The notes beneath the pieces were generated by a model, which made no database searches, had not been told where the DNA came from, and saw only the letters and a list, made by a program, of their open reading frames with translations. 64,000 bases of DNA, taken from NCBI GenBank assembly GCA_024226515.1, contig JAAELQ010000239.1, positions 1-64,000 on the forward strand, read 5' to 3'. The translations under genes and the position numbers were made by a program. Positions within the stretch are counted from its first letter, which is position 1, and every line of letters begins with the position of its first letter. This stretch comes from a bacterium. Lineage in GTDB: Bacteria; Acidobacteriota; Polarisedimenticolia; Polarisedimenticolales; Polarisedimenticolaceae. Positions 17,383 through 26,078 of the stretch are shown here, one piece after another.

Positions 17383-19449
17383 GTGCGCAGGGGATTCGTC
17401 TATTCGGCGGCCGTCGCGGTCGTTTTCAGTTCGATTCTGGGCCTGGCGTGGGCCAGCCCGCTGACCGACCAGGGCACCCAGCCGGGGCTGACCTATCCGA
17501 TCCAGGCGTCGAACTCCTGTAAGGGCTGCCACGCCAACTACGACCCGAGCGAGAATCTCGAGCCGTGGAACACGTGGACCGGCTCGATGATGGCCCAGGC
17601 GACGCGCGACCCCTTGTTCTGGGCGGCGCTCGACGTGGCCAACAACGACGTCCCGGGCGTCGGGGACTTCTGCCTGCGCTGCCACACGCCGAACGCCTGG
17701 CTCGCCGGTCGGTCGGAGCCGCCCGACGGCACGGTCGACGGCTGCATGCTCGACGGCAAGATCGACGACCCCAACGCCTCGGACTTCGAGGGCGTGTCGT
17801 GCCACATGTGCCACCGCATGATGGAGAACACCAGCCCGCCCGCCGGCGAGGATCCGCTGTACTTCGAGAACGGTCAGTACTGGCTCGACGACACCGACTG
17901 CGGAGGCCAGGGGCAGCCGTGCCGCCGCGGGCCGTACGATTACATCGCCGAGGGTCTCACCCCGCCACCACACCTGTGGGAGCACTCGCCGTACCACGAG
18001 GGCTCGGGCCTCTGCGGCAACTGCCACAACGTGACGAACCCGGTCGAGAACCTCATCATCGCCGGCGTGGACCAGGGGATCGCGTTTCCCATCGAGCGCA
18101 CATACAAGGAGTGGCAGCAGAGCCTCTACTCGATTCCCGACGGCCTGAATCCCAAGACCTGTCAGAACTGCCACATGCCGGACGCCACAGCGAACCCGAG
18201 CAACGCCTGCGTGCAGATGTCGAACGACCACAACGGCGACATGCCGATCCACGAGTTCGCCGGCGGCAACTCCTGGATCCCCGAGGTGCTGCGCAACGCG
18301 TATCCGGATCTCAACATGGACGCCGAGCTGGCGGCCTCGCGAGACGCGGCGCTCGACATGCTGCAGAACCAGTCGGCGACCGTCGACGTGACCGCGCCGC
18401 TGTTCGTCGTCGACGGCAGCAGCATGAACGCCACGGTCAAGGTGACGAACCTCACCGGACACAAGCTGCCGACCGGCTACCCGGAGGGGCGTCGAATGTG
18501 GCTCAACGTGGAGGCGCGCGACGGCGACGGCGTGCTGTTCTGGGAGAGCGGCGCATACGACACGTTGACGGGCGAGCTGGCCAGCGACGTCCAGCTCAAG
18601 GTCTACCAGACCAAGCCCGGTGTGTGGAACCTCAACAGCACCAACGAGTGCGACACGGCGGACGGCGTCGGCGATCCGATCTTCCACTTCGTCAAGAACA
18701 ACTGCATCAAGCTCGACAACCGCATCCCGCCGCTCGGCTTCACCGGCGGCAGCGACCTCGAGACGCAGCCGGTCGGCTACACCTACCCCGAGACTTTCTC
18801 GGGGTCCGGGATCCTGGTCAACTACGACGAGACCGACTACACGATCTTCGTTCCCTCCGGCACCAAGACGCCGGTCACCGTGCATGCCTATCTGCGCTAC
18901 CAGACCGCCAGCAAGGACTACGTCGAGTTCCTGCTGGACGAGGCGAACGACAACGGGTTCGCCGACGATTGCATCGAACGCAACTCCGGGCTGCCGGGCA
19001 AGACCCGCGCCGAGGTGCTGTACGACTTCTGGACGGCGTACGGACGTTCCGCGCCCGTCGAGATGGACGGGGGCAACGATGCAACGCTGATTCTGCAGCC
19101 GGCCCCCGGCGCGGCGCAGATCCACGAGGTTGCGGATTTCGACGACGGCACGGGCACGATCGACATCACCTACGACCCGGCCTGCGGAGCGACCGATCAC
19201 ACGATCGTGTACGGCGATCTGAGCAATGTGCGACAGCTGCGTTACGACGACCAGGCCTGCGGCCTCGGTCCGTCGGGCCAGGCGAGCTTCAACCCGGGGC
19301 AGGGCAGCGTCTTCTGGCTCATCGTGGGACAGGACGCGACCAAGGAAGGCTCGTACGGCCAGGACTCGAACCGCGTCGAGCGGCCCGAGGCCCAGGGCAT
19401 GTCGAGTTGCGATTTGCCGCAGCAACTGCTCGGTAGCTGCGACCCCTGA
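17383..19449 (+). CDS. Secreted pentahaem c-type cytochrome
   Basis: A 688-residue protein with a signal peptide (about 1-25, ending LAWA). Five CxxCH haem sites lie in the N-terminal 265 residues: CKGCH (46-50), CLRCH (97-101), CHMCH (140-144), CGNCH (211-215) and CQNCH (260-264). The spacing resembles cytochrome c554/octahaem-type proteins. The remaining 420 residues are beta-rich without haem motifs (one unit is VKVTNLTGHKLPTGYPEGRR, known from multihaem envelope cytochromes). It probably moves electrons in the periplasm or at the outer membrane. GTG at 17383 follows GGAGGGG at 4 nt. Confidence 0.87.
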   Translation: MRRGFVYSAAVAVVFSSILGLAWASPLTDQGTQPGLTYPIQASNSCKGCHANYDPSENLEPWNTWTGSMMAQATRDPLFWAALDVANNDVPGVGDFCLRCHTPNAWLAGRSEPPDGTVDGCMLDGKIDDPNASDFEGVSCHMCHRMMENTSPPAGEDPLYFENGQYWLDDTDCGGQGQPCRRGPYDYIAEGLTPPPHLWEHSPYHEGSGLCGNCHNVTNPVENLIIAGVDQGIAFPIERTYKEWQQSLYSIPDGLNPKTCQNCHMPDATANPSNACVQMSNDHNGDMPIHEFAGGNSWIPEVLRNAYPDLNMDAELAASRDAALDMLQNQSATVDVTAPLFVVDGSSMNATVKVTNLTGHKLPTGYPEGRRMWLNVEARDGDGVLFWESGAYDTLTGELASDVQLKVYQTKPGVWNLNSTNECDTADGVGDPIFHFVKNNCIKLDNRIPPLGFTGGSDLETQPVGYTYPETFSGSGILVNYDETDYTIFVPSGTKTPVTVHAYLRYQTASKDYVEFLLDEANDNGFADDCIERNSGLPGKTRAEVLYDFWTAYGRSAPVEMDGGNDATLILQPAPGAAQIHEVADFDDGTGTIDITYDPACGATDHTIVYGDLSNVRQLRYDDQACGLGPSGQASFNPGQGSVFWLIVGQDATKEGSYGQDSNRVERPEAQGMSSCDLPQQLLGSCDP

Positions 19450-19498
19450 CCCGACTCGAGTGAGATCCTCCGGCGCTCTGCCTTTGGTAGAGTAGGTG

Positions 19499-19525
19499 TC
19501 TGCGCGCGAATTTCCGCGCGGCAGG
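19499..19525 (+). other. GC-rich hairpin before the META lipoprotein gene
   Basis: CTGC-GCGCG and CGCGC-GGCAG arms flank an AATTTC loop, with one bulged base. The hairpin lies 16 bp before the GTG start of the lipoprotein gene. It could end the cytochrome transcript or sit in the leader; no T-tract follows. Confidence 0.3.
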
Positions 19526-19541
19526 ATGCCCGGGTGATCTC

Positions 19542-20651
19542 GTGACGCAACTCCACACACTCCTGTTGCTCGCCGCGCTCTGCTGCGTCGGCTGCGCTTC
19601 CGCGCCCGAGAAGCCGGGTCGCCGGGCCGAGCTCGACCCGAACTCTCCCGTCGGGACCGTCTGGCACTGGACGGCGCTGACGGGGACCGAGGCCCTGTCG
19701 GTCGACAAGCCCTCGCGTTACACGCTCGAGCTGAGCCCGGACGGCCGCTATCTGGTGCGGGCCGACTGCAACACAGGAGGTGGCCGATACGAGCTCGCGG
19801 GCGACGGCGTGACCATCGCGCCGGGCATCATGAGCCTGGCGGCATGCGAGCCGGCGTCCCTCGGTGACCGTTTCTCCGCGTCGTTGGGGCGTGTCGCGAC
19901 GTTCGAGCGTGACGGCGATCGCCTCAGCCTGACGCTCGACGACGGCGTGGCGATGCAGTTCGAGGCCGAGCGACCGTTCGATCTCGCCGGCAGCTCCTGG
20001 CTCGTCGGCGGTTACAACAACGGCAAGGGCGGCGTCATCAGCGTTCGGCCGCGCACCACGCTGCACGTCGAGTTCGGCGAGGACGGGACGCTCTCGGGTT
20101 CGACGGGGTGCAATGAGTTCACGGGAAGCTACGAGCTCGACGGCGACGGGATCGCGCTCGGACCCCCGACGGTCACGGAGCGGGCCTGCAGCGCCGAGGA
20201 TCGGACGGAGCAGGAGTCGCAGTTCCTTGCCGCGCTGGCCACGGCCTCGAGGTGGCGCGTCCGCGGCGAACGACTCGAGATGCGCCGGGCCGACGGCCCG
20301 GTTGCGTTGAGCCTCGTCGCGGCCGTTACGGGAACGATCAGCCACCCCACGCGCCGGACGTTACACCCCGACTCGCGGATCAAGATCGTGCTGCTGGATG
20401 TCTCGCGCGCCGACGCTGCAGCGGTCGTGCTGGGCGATCAGGAGCTGTCGGTGGCGGGCCGCAGCGCCCCGATCCCGTTTCGCGTCACGTTCGATCCCGC
20501 CGATATCGACCCACGGATGTCGTACTCCGTACGAGCGACCATCACGCACGGCGACGTGTTGCTGTTCACGTCGACGCAGAGCTACGGCGTGATCACCAAT
20601 GGCGCCCCGCGTTACGACATCGAGGTTCAGGTCGACCCCGTCGGCTCCTAG
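19542..20651 (+). CDS. Lipoprotein with two META domains and a YbaY domain
   Basis: A 369-residue predicted lipoprotein (signal LLLLAALCCVGC, lipid Cys near residue 18). Two META/HslJ-like domains follow: about 35-150 (YTLELSPDGRYLVRADCNTG) and about 150-255 (FGEDGTLSGSTGCNEFTGSY). The last about 110 residues match the YbaY lipoprotein domain (ISHPTRRTLHPDSRIKIVLL; PFRVTFDPADIDPRMSYSV). Fusions of META and YbaY parts occur in envelope proteins implicated in stress and drug tolerance; the function is not proven. The stop codon TAG lies inside a repeat shared with the convergent DksA-like gene. Confidence 0.8.
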   Translation: MTQLHTLLLLAALCCVGCASAPEKPGRRAELDPNSPVGTVWHWTALTGTEALSVDKPSRYTLELSPDGRYLVRADCNTGGGRYELAGDGVTIAPGIMSLAACEPASLGDRFSASLGRVATFERDGDRLSLTLDDGVAMQFEAERPFDLAGSSWLVGGYNNGKGGVISVRPRTTLHVEFGEDGTLSGSTGCNEFTGSYELDGDGIALGPPTVTERACSAEDRTEQESQFLAALATASRWRVRGERLEMRRADGPVALSLVAAVTGTISHPTRRTLHPDSRIKIVLLDVSRADAAAVVLGDQELSVAGRSAPIPFRVTFDPADIDPRMSYSVRATITHGDVLLFTSTQSYGVITNGAPRYDIEVQVDPVGS

Positions 20652-20664
20652 GACAGGCTCCTAG
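20643..20664. repeat. Stop-codon-carrying repeat (copy 1)
   Basis: GGCTCCTAG occurs twice in tandem, separated by gaca. The first TAG (20649-20651) ends the plus-strand lipoprotein gene; the second CTAG carries the TAG (20661-20663) of the minus-strand DksA-like gene. The right half, GGACAGGCTCCTAG, recurs at 43083-43096 and, with one change, at 58912-58925. Confidence 0.6.
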
Positions 20665-21029
20665 CCTCCGCCGTGCTTGCGGTCCACCTCGTCCTGGCAG
20701 TCGAGGCAGTAGGGCGACTCGGGGCGCGCTTCGAGGCGCTTGTGGCCGATCGGGTCCTCGCAGCGCCGACACAGCCCATACGTGTCGCGTGCGATGGCCG
20801 TCAGCGCCTGCTCGACCTGGGCCAGCCGGATGTTGTGACTGCGGCGCGCTGCCGCCGACATGCTCTGCTGCTGGATCGCGTCCATGCGCGTCAGCCGGCC
20901 GATCGGCTCGTCGAGATCGACCGGCCGCGTGCCGTCACGCGTCGCGGACAGCAACTCCTTCAACTCGTCGCGCAGCGAGAGCAGCTTCTGTTTCAACTCC
21001 GCGACCTGATCGGTGGTGAGCTCGTTCAT
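20661..21029 (-). CDS. DksA/TraR family C4 zinc-finger protein
   Basis: A 122-residue protein with an N-terminal coiled-coil part (DQVAELKQKLLSLRDELKEL) and a C-terminal four-cysteine zinc finger (GLCRRCEDPIGHKRLEA, then YCLDCQ). DksA-like proteins bind RNA polymerase in its secondary channel and adjust the response to ppGpp. The typical DksA coiled-coil tip (DxxDxA) is not evident, so it may be a TraR- or YbiI-like variant. It lies 18 bp after the TPR lipoprotein gene, as third gene of a minus-strand run, but also has its own possible -10 just upstream. Confidence 0.88.
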   Translation of the reverse strand: MNELTTDQVAELKQKLLSLRDELKELLSATRDGTRPVDLDEPIGRLTRMDAIQQQSMSAAARRSHNIRLAQVEQALTAIARDTYGLCRRCEDPIGHKRLEARPESPYCLDCQDEVDRKHGGG

Positions 21030-21047
21030 CGGTTCGTCTGCACCGTA

Positions 21048-22613
21048 TCACGGAGCGCGGGACGCTTGCGTCGGCTGCAGCGTGGGGTCGTCGTCGCGCC
21101 ACGGGCGCGGGCACGGGCGGTTGCTCTCGAACAGTGAAAGGTTCCGGCGCAGCTCCTCCACGACCACGGACGGGGCGTCGCCGCGGGAGGCCAGCACCTG
21201 GCGCTGGATGCGAACCGCCGCCGCGAAGTCCCCGTTGGCCGCCGCGACCATGGCCAGCGTCGCGGCGTGATCCAACGTCGGCGTCGTGGCCGCGAGCCCG
21301 CCGGCGAGGCTCGCCGCGCGGACCGGGTCGTGCACCGCGCGGTCCGGACACGTCGCCAGGAGACGCACGAGTACGTTGCGCAGCTCGAGATCGTCGGGGA
21401 GCAGCGTGAGCGCCAGTTCGAGTCGTGCGCGCGCCTCGACCCAGCGGTGCAGCCGGATCAGGACGAGGCCCTCGAGCCGTCGAGCGTCCGCGCGCGTCGG
21501 AGCCCCCGCGATCGCCGCGTTGTACGCGTCCAGCGCCCGCTCGAAGCGGCCCAGGCGCCGCAGCGCGTGACCCAGGTTCATCCGCGCCGCGATCAGCCCG
21601 GGCTGGATCAGGGTCGCGTGCTCGTAGTGCCGCACGGCGTCCTCGTCGCGCGCCGTGCGGGACAGCACGGTCCCCAGGTTGTAGTGCGCCGCTGCGTACT
21701 CCGGGTCCAGACGCAGCGCCTCCTCGAACGCGGCCCGCGCCGCGTCGAGGTTGCCCAGCCTGGCCTCCGCGTGGCCGACGTTGAGGTGCGCCGACGGCTC
21801 CTGCGGGTCCGCCTCGACGGCGCGCCGGAACTCGACCAGCGCCTCGGCATCCCGGCCCTCCGCGGCGAGCGCGGTGCCGCGCGTGTGGTGGGCCAGCATG
21901 CCGGTGCGCAGCGCGCGCATCTCGCCGAGATACGGATCGACGAGCGGCACCGGGATCTCGCCCCGGCGGCCCAGCAGTTCGCGGGCGCGCTCGTCCTGTC
22001 CCAGCCCGCGATAGGCCAGGCCCAACGGGTAGTTGAGCGATGTCGCGCCCGGCGCGAGCTGCCGCGCCGCCTCGTAGTGGCGCACCGCCTCGGCGTGGTC
22101 GCCGCGGGCGGCGGCCACCGCGCCGAGTCCGGCGAGGGCCGCGGCGTGGCGTTCGTCGACGGCTGCGGCGCGCTCGAACTGCTCGGCGGCGCCGTCGCGG
22201 TTTCCGGCCGCCAACGTCAGCCGCCCCAGCACGATCCTGGCCGGAACGTAGTCGGGTTCGAGCTCCAGCACCCGCCTGAACCGATCCCGAGCGTCCTCTG
22301 CAGCGCCGCGCGCGCGGAGCAGGTGGCCCAGGTAGTACGGCCAGCGCGCGGCACCCGGGTCGAGCGCGCCCGCGTTGCGATAGCACGCGGCGGCGGCGTC
22401 GTGGAAGCCGTACGCGTCGTACAGCATGCCGAGTCGGCCGTGCGCGCCGTCGCCGCCGGCGTCCAGCGCCTCGCGCGCGGTCTCGATCCGGCCGCGCAGG
22501 TCGTCGGTCGCCTGCGCCAGGTCGGGGTGCGGGATCGGCTCGGCGCCCGCTCCTCCGCGACTGCAGGCCAGGCACGACGCGATGCACAGCAGGGCGGCGA
22601 TGCGTATCGTCAT
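21048..22613 (-). CDS. TPR-repeat lipoprotein
   Basis: A 521-residue predicted lipoprotein (ALLCIASCLACS, lipid Cys near residue 14-18) made almost wholly of tetratricopeptide repeats: units such as ARWPYYLGHLLRARGAAEDA, AHYNLGTVLSRTARDEDAV and ARMNLGHALRRLGRFERAL. TPR arrays are protein-docking scaffolds. Its ATG overlaps the stop of the CRTAC1-like gene by 4 bp (ATGA), so the two products are made together and may interact. CRTAC1/ASPIC and TPR proteins are a frequent pair in Acidobacteria and Planctomycetes; their role is unknown. Confidence 0.85.
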   Translation of the reverse strand: MTIRIAALLCIASCLACSRGGAGAEPIPHPDLAQATDDLRGRIETAREALDAGGDGAHGRLGMLYDAYGFHDAAAACYRNAGALDPGAARWPYYLGHLLRARGAAEDARDRFRRVLELEPDYVPARIVLGRLTLAAGNRDGAAEQFERAAAVDERHAAALAGLGAVAAARGDHAEAVRHYEAARQLAPGATSLNYPLGLAYRGLGQDERARELLGRRGEIPVPLVDPYLGEMRALRTGMLAHHTRGTALAAEGRDAEALVEFRRAVEADPQEPSAHLNVGHAEARLGNLDAARAAFEEALRLDPEYAAAHYNLGTVLSRTARDEDAVRHYEHATLIQPGLIAARMNLGHALRRLGRFERALDAYNAAIAGAPTRADARRLEGLVLIRLHRWVEARARLELALTLLPDDLELRNVLVRLLATCPDRAVHDPVRAASLAGGLAATTPTLDHAATLAMVAAANGDFAAAVRIQRQVLASRGDAPSVVVEELRRNLSLFESNRPCPRPWRDDDPTLQPTQASRAP

Positions 22614-24352
22614 TCGGCGCTTCCCGTGCCGCGCAGCAGCGTCGCGTACGCCCCGGGGGGCGGCGCCGGCCACGATTCCTCGAGGCCGTCGGGCCAGCGC
22701 ACGCGTACGACCTCCGCGGTCGCCTGGGCGCCGAGTCCCACGAGGATGCGCGGGTCGTTCGACGACAGGTAGCTGGCGGTTCTCCGGACGCGGCGCAGCA
22801 GCGTGCGCCCGTCGGCCAGATCGATCTCGACCCGGGCCCCGACGGCGTCGCAGCGCGTCTCGTCTTCCCGCAACCGCAGGCCGATCCAGCGGTTCCGCTT
22901 CGCGGCCGCGTTGATCAGCAGCCGCGCCGGTCCCGCGTTGTTGGCGATCAGCACGTCGACGTCGCCGTCGTTGTCCACGTCGCCGAACGCCGCCCCGCGA
23001 CTGACCTCCGACAATGCCAGCGCCGGTCCCGCCTCGGCCGTCACGTCGGCGAAGCGCCCGTCGCCGAGGTTGCGGAAGATCTGGTTCGTCTGGTGCAGCG
23101 GGAACGGGTCCCGCTGCAGCGTCAGGTGCTCCAGCGACTTCACGGCGCCGTTGACGACGAACAGATCGAGCAGGCTGTCGTTGTCGTAGTCGACCCACGC
23201 GGCGCCGAAGCCGGTGAACGGTCGGCTGGCGAACCCGAGGCCCGTCTCGAAGCTGCGGTCGTCGAACCTGCCGCGGCCGTCGTTGACGTACAGCGTGTTC
23301 GTCTCGTTGTCCAGATGAGACATGAACAGGTCCTCGTCGCCGTCGTCGTCGAAGTCCGCCGCGTCGATCCCCATGCTGGCCTCGGCCTCGCCGTCCTCGT
23401 TGAACGCGCAGCCGGCCAGCAACGCGTCCTCGCGGAACGTGCCGTTGCCGAGGTTGATCCACAGCTGGTTCGGCATGCCGTCGTTGGCCACGTACAGATC
23501 CGTCCGTCCGTCGTTGTCGACGTCCGTCGTCACGATGCCGAGCCCGGCGGCCGTCGTCCGGCCGATGCCCGCGGCGGCGCTGCGGTCCTCGAACGTCCCG
23601 TCGCCGAGATTGCGCAGCAGGCGATCCGCGACGGGGGCGTAGCTGTTCGGGCCGCAGTACTCGGGCGCGCCCGAGGCCGCGCGGCACGGGCGATGGTCCG
23701 ACAGGTCCACCCGGACGTAGTTGACCACGTACAGGTCCAGCCGTCCGTCCGCGTCGTAGTCGACGAACGCGGCGCTCGAGCTCCAGCGTTCGTCCTGCGC
23801 GCCGGCCGCCGCGGTGACGTCCTCGAACGTCCCGTCGCCGCGGTTGCGCAGCAGCCGGTTCGGCCCGAACGCGGTCACGTACAGGTCCGGCAGTCCGTCG
23901 GCGTCGTAGTCTCCCGCGGCGACGCCCATGCCGTACTCCTCGGCTGCGATCCCCGAGTCGGCGGTGACGTCGGTGAAGCGGAGCTCGCCGGTCTCGACCA
24001 GCTCGTTGCGGAACAGCCGGTCGACGAGCTTCCGGTCCGGCGCCGGTGGGAACGTCGCGTCGTCGAGAGTCTTGCCCGGGCCGAGCATGCCTCCCTGGAC
24101 GAGGTAGGCGTCGAGGTCCCCGTCTCCGTCGTAGTCGAACAGCGCACAGCCGGGCGCGAAGACCTCGACGAAGTACCGCTCGCCGGACATGCCGTCGAAA
24201 TGTTCGAAGCGCAGGCCCGACGCTTCCGCGCGGTCCTCGAACCACGGCGTGTCCGCGTCCCCTGCGGGGCCGCGCGCCGGCTCGCTGCACCCGGCGAGAC
24301 CGATGGCGGCGAGGACCGTGAAGGCGAGGCCGAGACGCGAGAGAGGGACCAT
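22610..24352 (-). CDS. CRTAC1/ASPIC-UnbV family lipoprotein with FG-GAP repeats
   Basis: A 580-residue protein with lipobox AAIGLAGCSE (Cys near residue 22). Seven or so FG-GAP/VCBS calcium-loop repeats follow (LFDYDGDGDLDAYLVQGG; AAGDYDADGLPDLYVTAFG; VDYDNDSLLDLFVVNG), folding as a beta-propeller. The last about 100 residues form the ASPIC/UnbV domain (RLLINAAAKRNRWIGLRL; VRVRWPDGLEESW). It is predicted to sit in the envelope and bind partners or glycans. It heads a minus-strand operon with the TPR lipoprotein and the DksA-like gene, and diverges from the UbiA-like gene with 24 bp between starts. Confidence 0.87.
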   Translation of the reverse strand: MVPLSRLGLAFTVLAAIGLAGCSEPARGPAGDADTPWFEDRAEASGLRFEHFDGMSGERYFVEVFAPGCALFDYDGDGDLDAYLVQGGMLGPGKTLDDATFPPAPDRKLVDRLFRNELVETGELRFTDVTADSGIAAEEYGMGVAAGDYDADGLPDLYVTAFGPNRLLRNRGDGTFEDVTAAAGAQDERWSSSAAFVDYDADGRLDLYVVNYVRVDLSDHRPCRAASGAPEYCGPNSYAPVADRLLRNLGDGTFEDRSAAAGIGRTTAAGLGIVTTDVDNDGRTDLYVANDGMPNQLWINLGNGTFREDALLAGCAFNEDGEAEASMGIDAADFDDDGDEDLFMSHLDNETNTLYVNDGRGRFDDRSFETGLGFASRPFTGFGAAWVDYDNDSLLDLFVVNGAVKSLEHLTLQRDPFPLHQTNQIFRNLGDGRFADVTAEAGPALALSEVSRGAAFGDVDNDGDVDVLIANNAGPARLLINAAAKRNRWIGLRLREDETRCDAVGARVEIDLADGRTLLRRVRRTASYLSSNDPRILVGLGAQATAEVVRVRWPDGLEESWPAPPPGAYATLLRGTGSAE

Positions 24353-24362
24353 TTCGCTACGC

Positions 24363-24368
24363 TATCAT
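24363..24368 (+). promoter_or_regulatory. -10 box of the UbiA-like operon (possible leaderless start)
   Basis: TATCAT ends 8 bp before the ATG at 24377. With a usual start about 7 bp after the -10, the mRNA would begin at or next to the ATG. No Shine-Dalgarno is present. The spacing equals that at 48783-48797. Confidence 0.4.
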
Positions 24369-24376
24369 GCCGCGAC

Positions 24377-25288
24377 ATGTCCGCACCGCTTCCAGCCACG
24401 CTACCGCCGATGGCCGCGTCGCACGCCGTCGCGCGCCGTCCGGCGCCCGCGTCGCTGCAGGTGGTTCAGGCTCTCAGTCTCGACGTGACGGCCGGCGTCG
24501 TCTGCGGCGCGCTGTTCGCATCCCACGTGACCGGGGTGCAGATGCCGCCGGCCTGGTGGTGGCTCCTCCCGGCATGCACGTGGCTGATCTACTCCTGCGA
24601 CCGGCTGCTCGACGCGCGGCGCATCGGACCCGGGGCGCACAGTTTTCGGCATCGGTTCTATCGGCGGCACGCAGGGCTGCTGACCGCGATCACCGCGGCC
24701 GTCGCGCTGTGCGCCACGCTCGGCGTGTCCTTGCTTCCGCTGGAGCTCGTCGTGCCGGGTGCGCTGCTCGCCGTCGCTGCGGGCGTGCACCTGACGCTGG
24801 CGCAGCGCAGCGCCGCGCGGTCCCGTTCGAAGGAGCTGTCGGCTGCGCTGGTCTACACCGTGGGGATCTGGTTCGGCCCCGCCGCGCTGGGCAGCACGCC
24901 CGTTCACGAGCTGTTGCCGTGGATCGTCCTGCACGGTCTCGCCGCCCTGGGGAACCTGTTGCTGTTCTCGATCTTCGAGCTGCAGCAGGATCGCAACGAC
25001 GGGAATCCCTCGTTGCCGTTGGCCTGGGGCGCGGCCCACGTGCGCCGGCTGGTGTATGCGCTGGCCGCATACGCAACGGCACTGGGCCTGGTGCTCGGCG
25101 TCACGAGCCGGCCGCGTGTGTGGCCCGCGCTGGCGGTGCTGCTCGTGCTGAACGTCGTCCCGGCCTTCATGCTGTCGCGCCGTGGTCGATTCGAATCCTC
25201 CGGCCGCTACCGCGCCTGGGGCGACCTCTCGTTCCTGCTGCTGGCGCTGCCGGTCGTCTTGCCCGAGGTGGTGCGCCATGTCGGCTGA
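24377..25288 (+). CDS. UbiA-like integral membrane protein
   Basis: A 303-residue protein with about eight transmembrane helices. Two Asp-containing motifs sit where UbiA prenyltransferases bind Mg2+-prenyl diphosphate: WLIYSCDRLLDARR (about 75-88) and FELQQDRNDGNPSLP (about 205-219). The first resembles DxxxD; the second is less canonical. UbiA enzymes attach isoprenoid chains to aromatic or glycerol acceptors. I call it UbiA-like rather than a named enzyme because the motifs are degenerate. It heads a five-gene coupled operon; the methyltransferase that follows (11-bp overlap) would fit a quinone or lipid pathway, which is inference. Confidence 0.65.
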   Translation: MSAPLPATLPPMAASHAVARRPAPASLQVVQALSLDVTAGVVCGALFASHVTGVQMPPAWWWLLPACTWLIYSCDRLLDARRIGPGAHSFRHRFYRRHAGLLTAITAAVALCATLGVSLLPLELVVPGALLAVAAGVHLTLAQRSAARSRSKELSAALVYTVGIWFGPAALGSTPVHELLPWIVLHGLAALGNLLLFSIFELQQDRNDGNPSLPLAWGAAHVRRLVYALAAYATALGLVLGVTSRPRVWPALAVLLVLNVVPAFMLSRRGRFESSGRYRAWGDLSFLLLALPVVLPEVVRHVG

Positions 25289-26078
25289 GCTCGCCGTCCC
25301 CCGCGCGTCACGGCGCACGGCACGCGGCTTCGACCGCCTGAGCGGCGTGTACGACGCGCTGGCGCGGGCGTGCTTCGGACCGTTGATCCCGCGCAGCCAG
25401 GAGTTGTTCCTCGACGACATGGCGACGCGCGGCAACGCGTTGATCGTGGGCGGAGGCACGGGCGGGTTTCTCGTGTCGCTGGTCGCCGCGGGGTTCCGCG
25501 GGAGGATCGTCAACCTCGACGCGTCCGCATCGATGCTGCGGCGCACGCGCGAGCGCCTCCGCGGGTCGGGTCTCGCCGCGGCGTGCGCAATCGACCACGT
25601 GCAGGGCGGCGTCGAGGCGTTGAGCGACGGGGCGCGGTTCGATCTGGTCTGCACGAACTACTTCCTCGACCTGTTCGAAAACGACGACCTGGTCGCCGTG
25701 ATGCGGAAGCTGGACGGCATGCTCGCGGGGGACGGGTTGTGGCTCTGCACCGACTTCTCGCCGCCGCGTGGCCCCGCCCTGCGCCGGATTCCGACCGCGT
25801 TGCTCGTGTCGACGCTGTACGCCGCGTTCGCGCTGACCTGCGGCGTGCGCACGCGGCGCCTGCCGCCGATCGAGTCGGGGTTCGCCGGCCTGGGCTACGT
25901 GCCTCGCAGACGCGAGACCGTGGGCCGGGGACTGCTGTGGAGCGCGCTGTACCGTCGCGGTGCAGGCGCCGCGGCGATCGGCCCGAACGAGGGGCCGGCG
26001 GCGAATCCTGTTGCCTGCGGCGGGGGCATGTTTCATCATGGTGGACGAGTCACCGAAGCGGGAAACCACGGCCGATGA
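25278..26078 (+). CDS. Class I SAM-dependent methyltransferase
   Basis: A 266-residue methyltransferase. Motif I is ALIVGGGTGGFLVSL (an unusual G where D/E is common), the acidic ribose-binding residue is in IVNLDASASML, and the later core strand is FDLVCTNYFLDLF. It most resembles UbiE/demethylmenaquinone-type enzymes but without a diagnostic substrate motif. The ATG at 25278 lies inside the end of the UbiA-like gene (11-bp overlap) and the stop overlaps the next ATG by 4 bp, so it is translationally coupled on both sides. Confidence 0.78.
   Translation: MSAELAVPRASRRTARGFDRLSGVYDALARACFGPLIPRSQELFLDDMATRGNALIVGGGTGGFLVSLVAAGFRGRIVNLDASASMLRRTRERLRGSGLAAACAIDHVQGGVEALSDGARFDLVCTNYFLDLFENDDLVAVMRKLDGMLAGDGLWLCTDFSPPRGPALRRIPTALLVSTLYAAFALTCGVRTRRLPPIESGFAGLGYVPRRRETVGRGLLWSALYRRGAGAAAIGPNEGPAANPVACGGGMFHHGGRVTEAGNHGR

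Noticed and set aside
22610-24352. FG-GAP repeats read as an integrin or a hydrolase
   Set aside because: The lipobox and the C-terminal ASPIC/UnbV domain place it in the CRTAC1-like family; no catalytic motif is seen.
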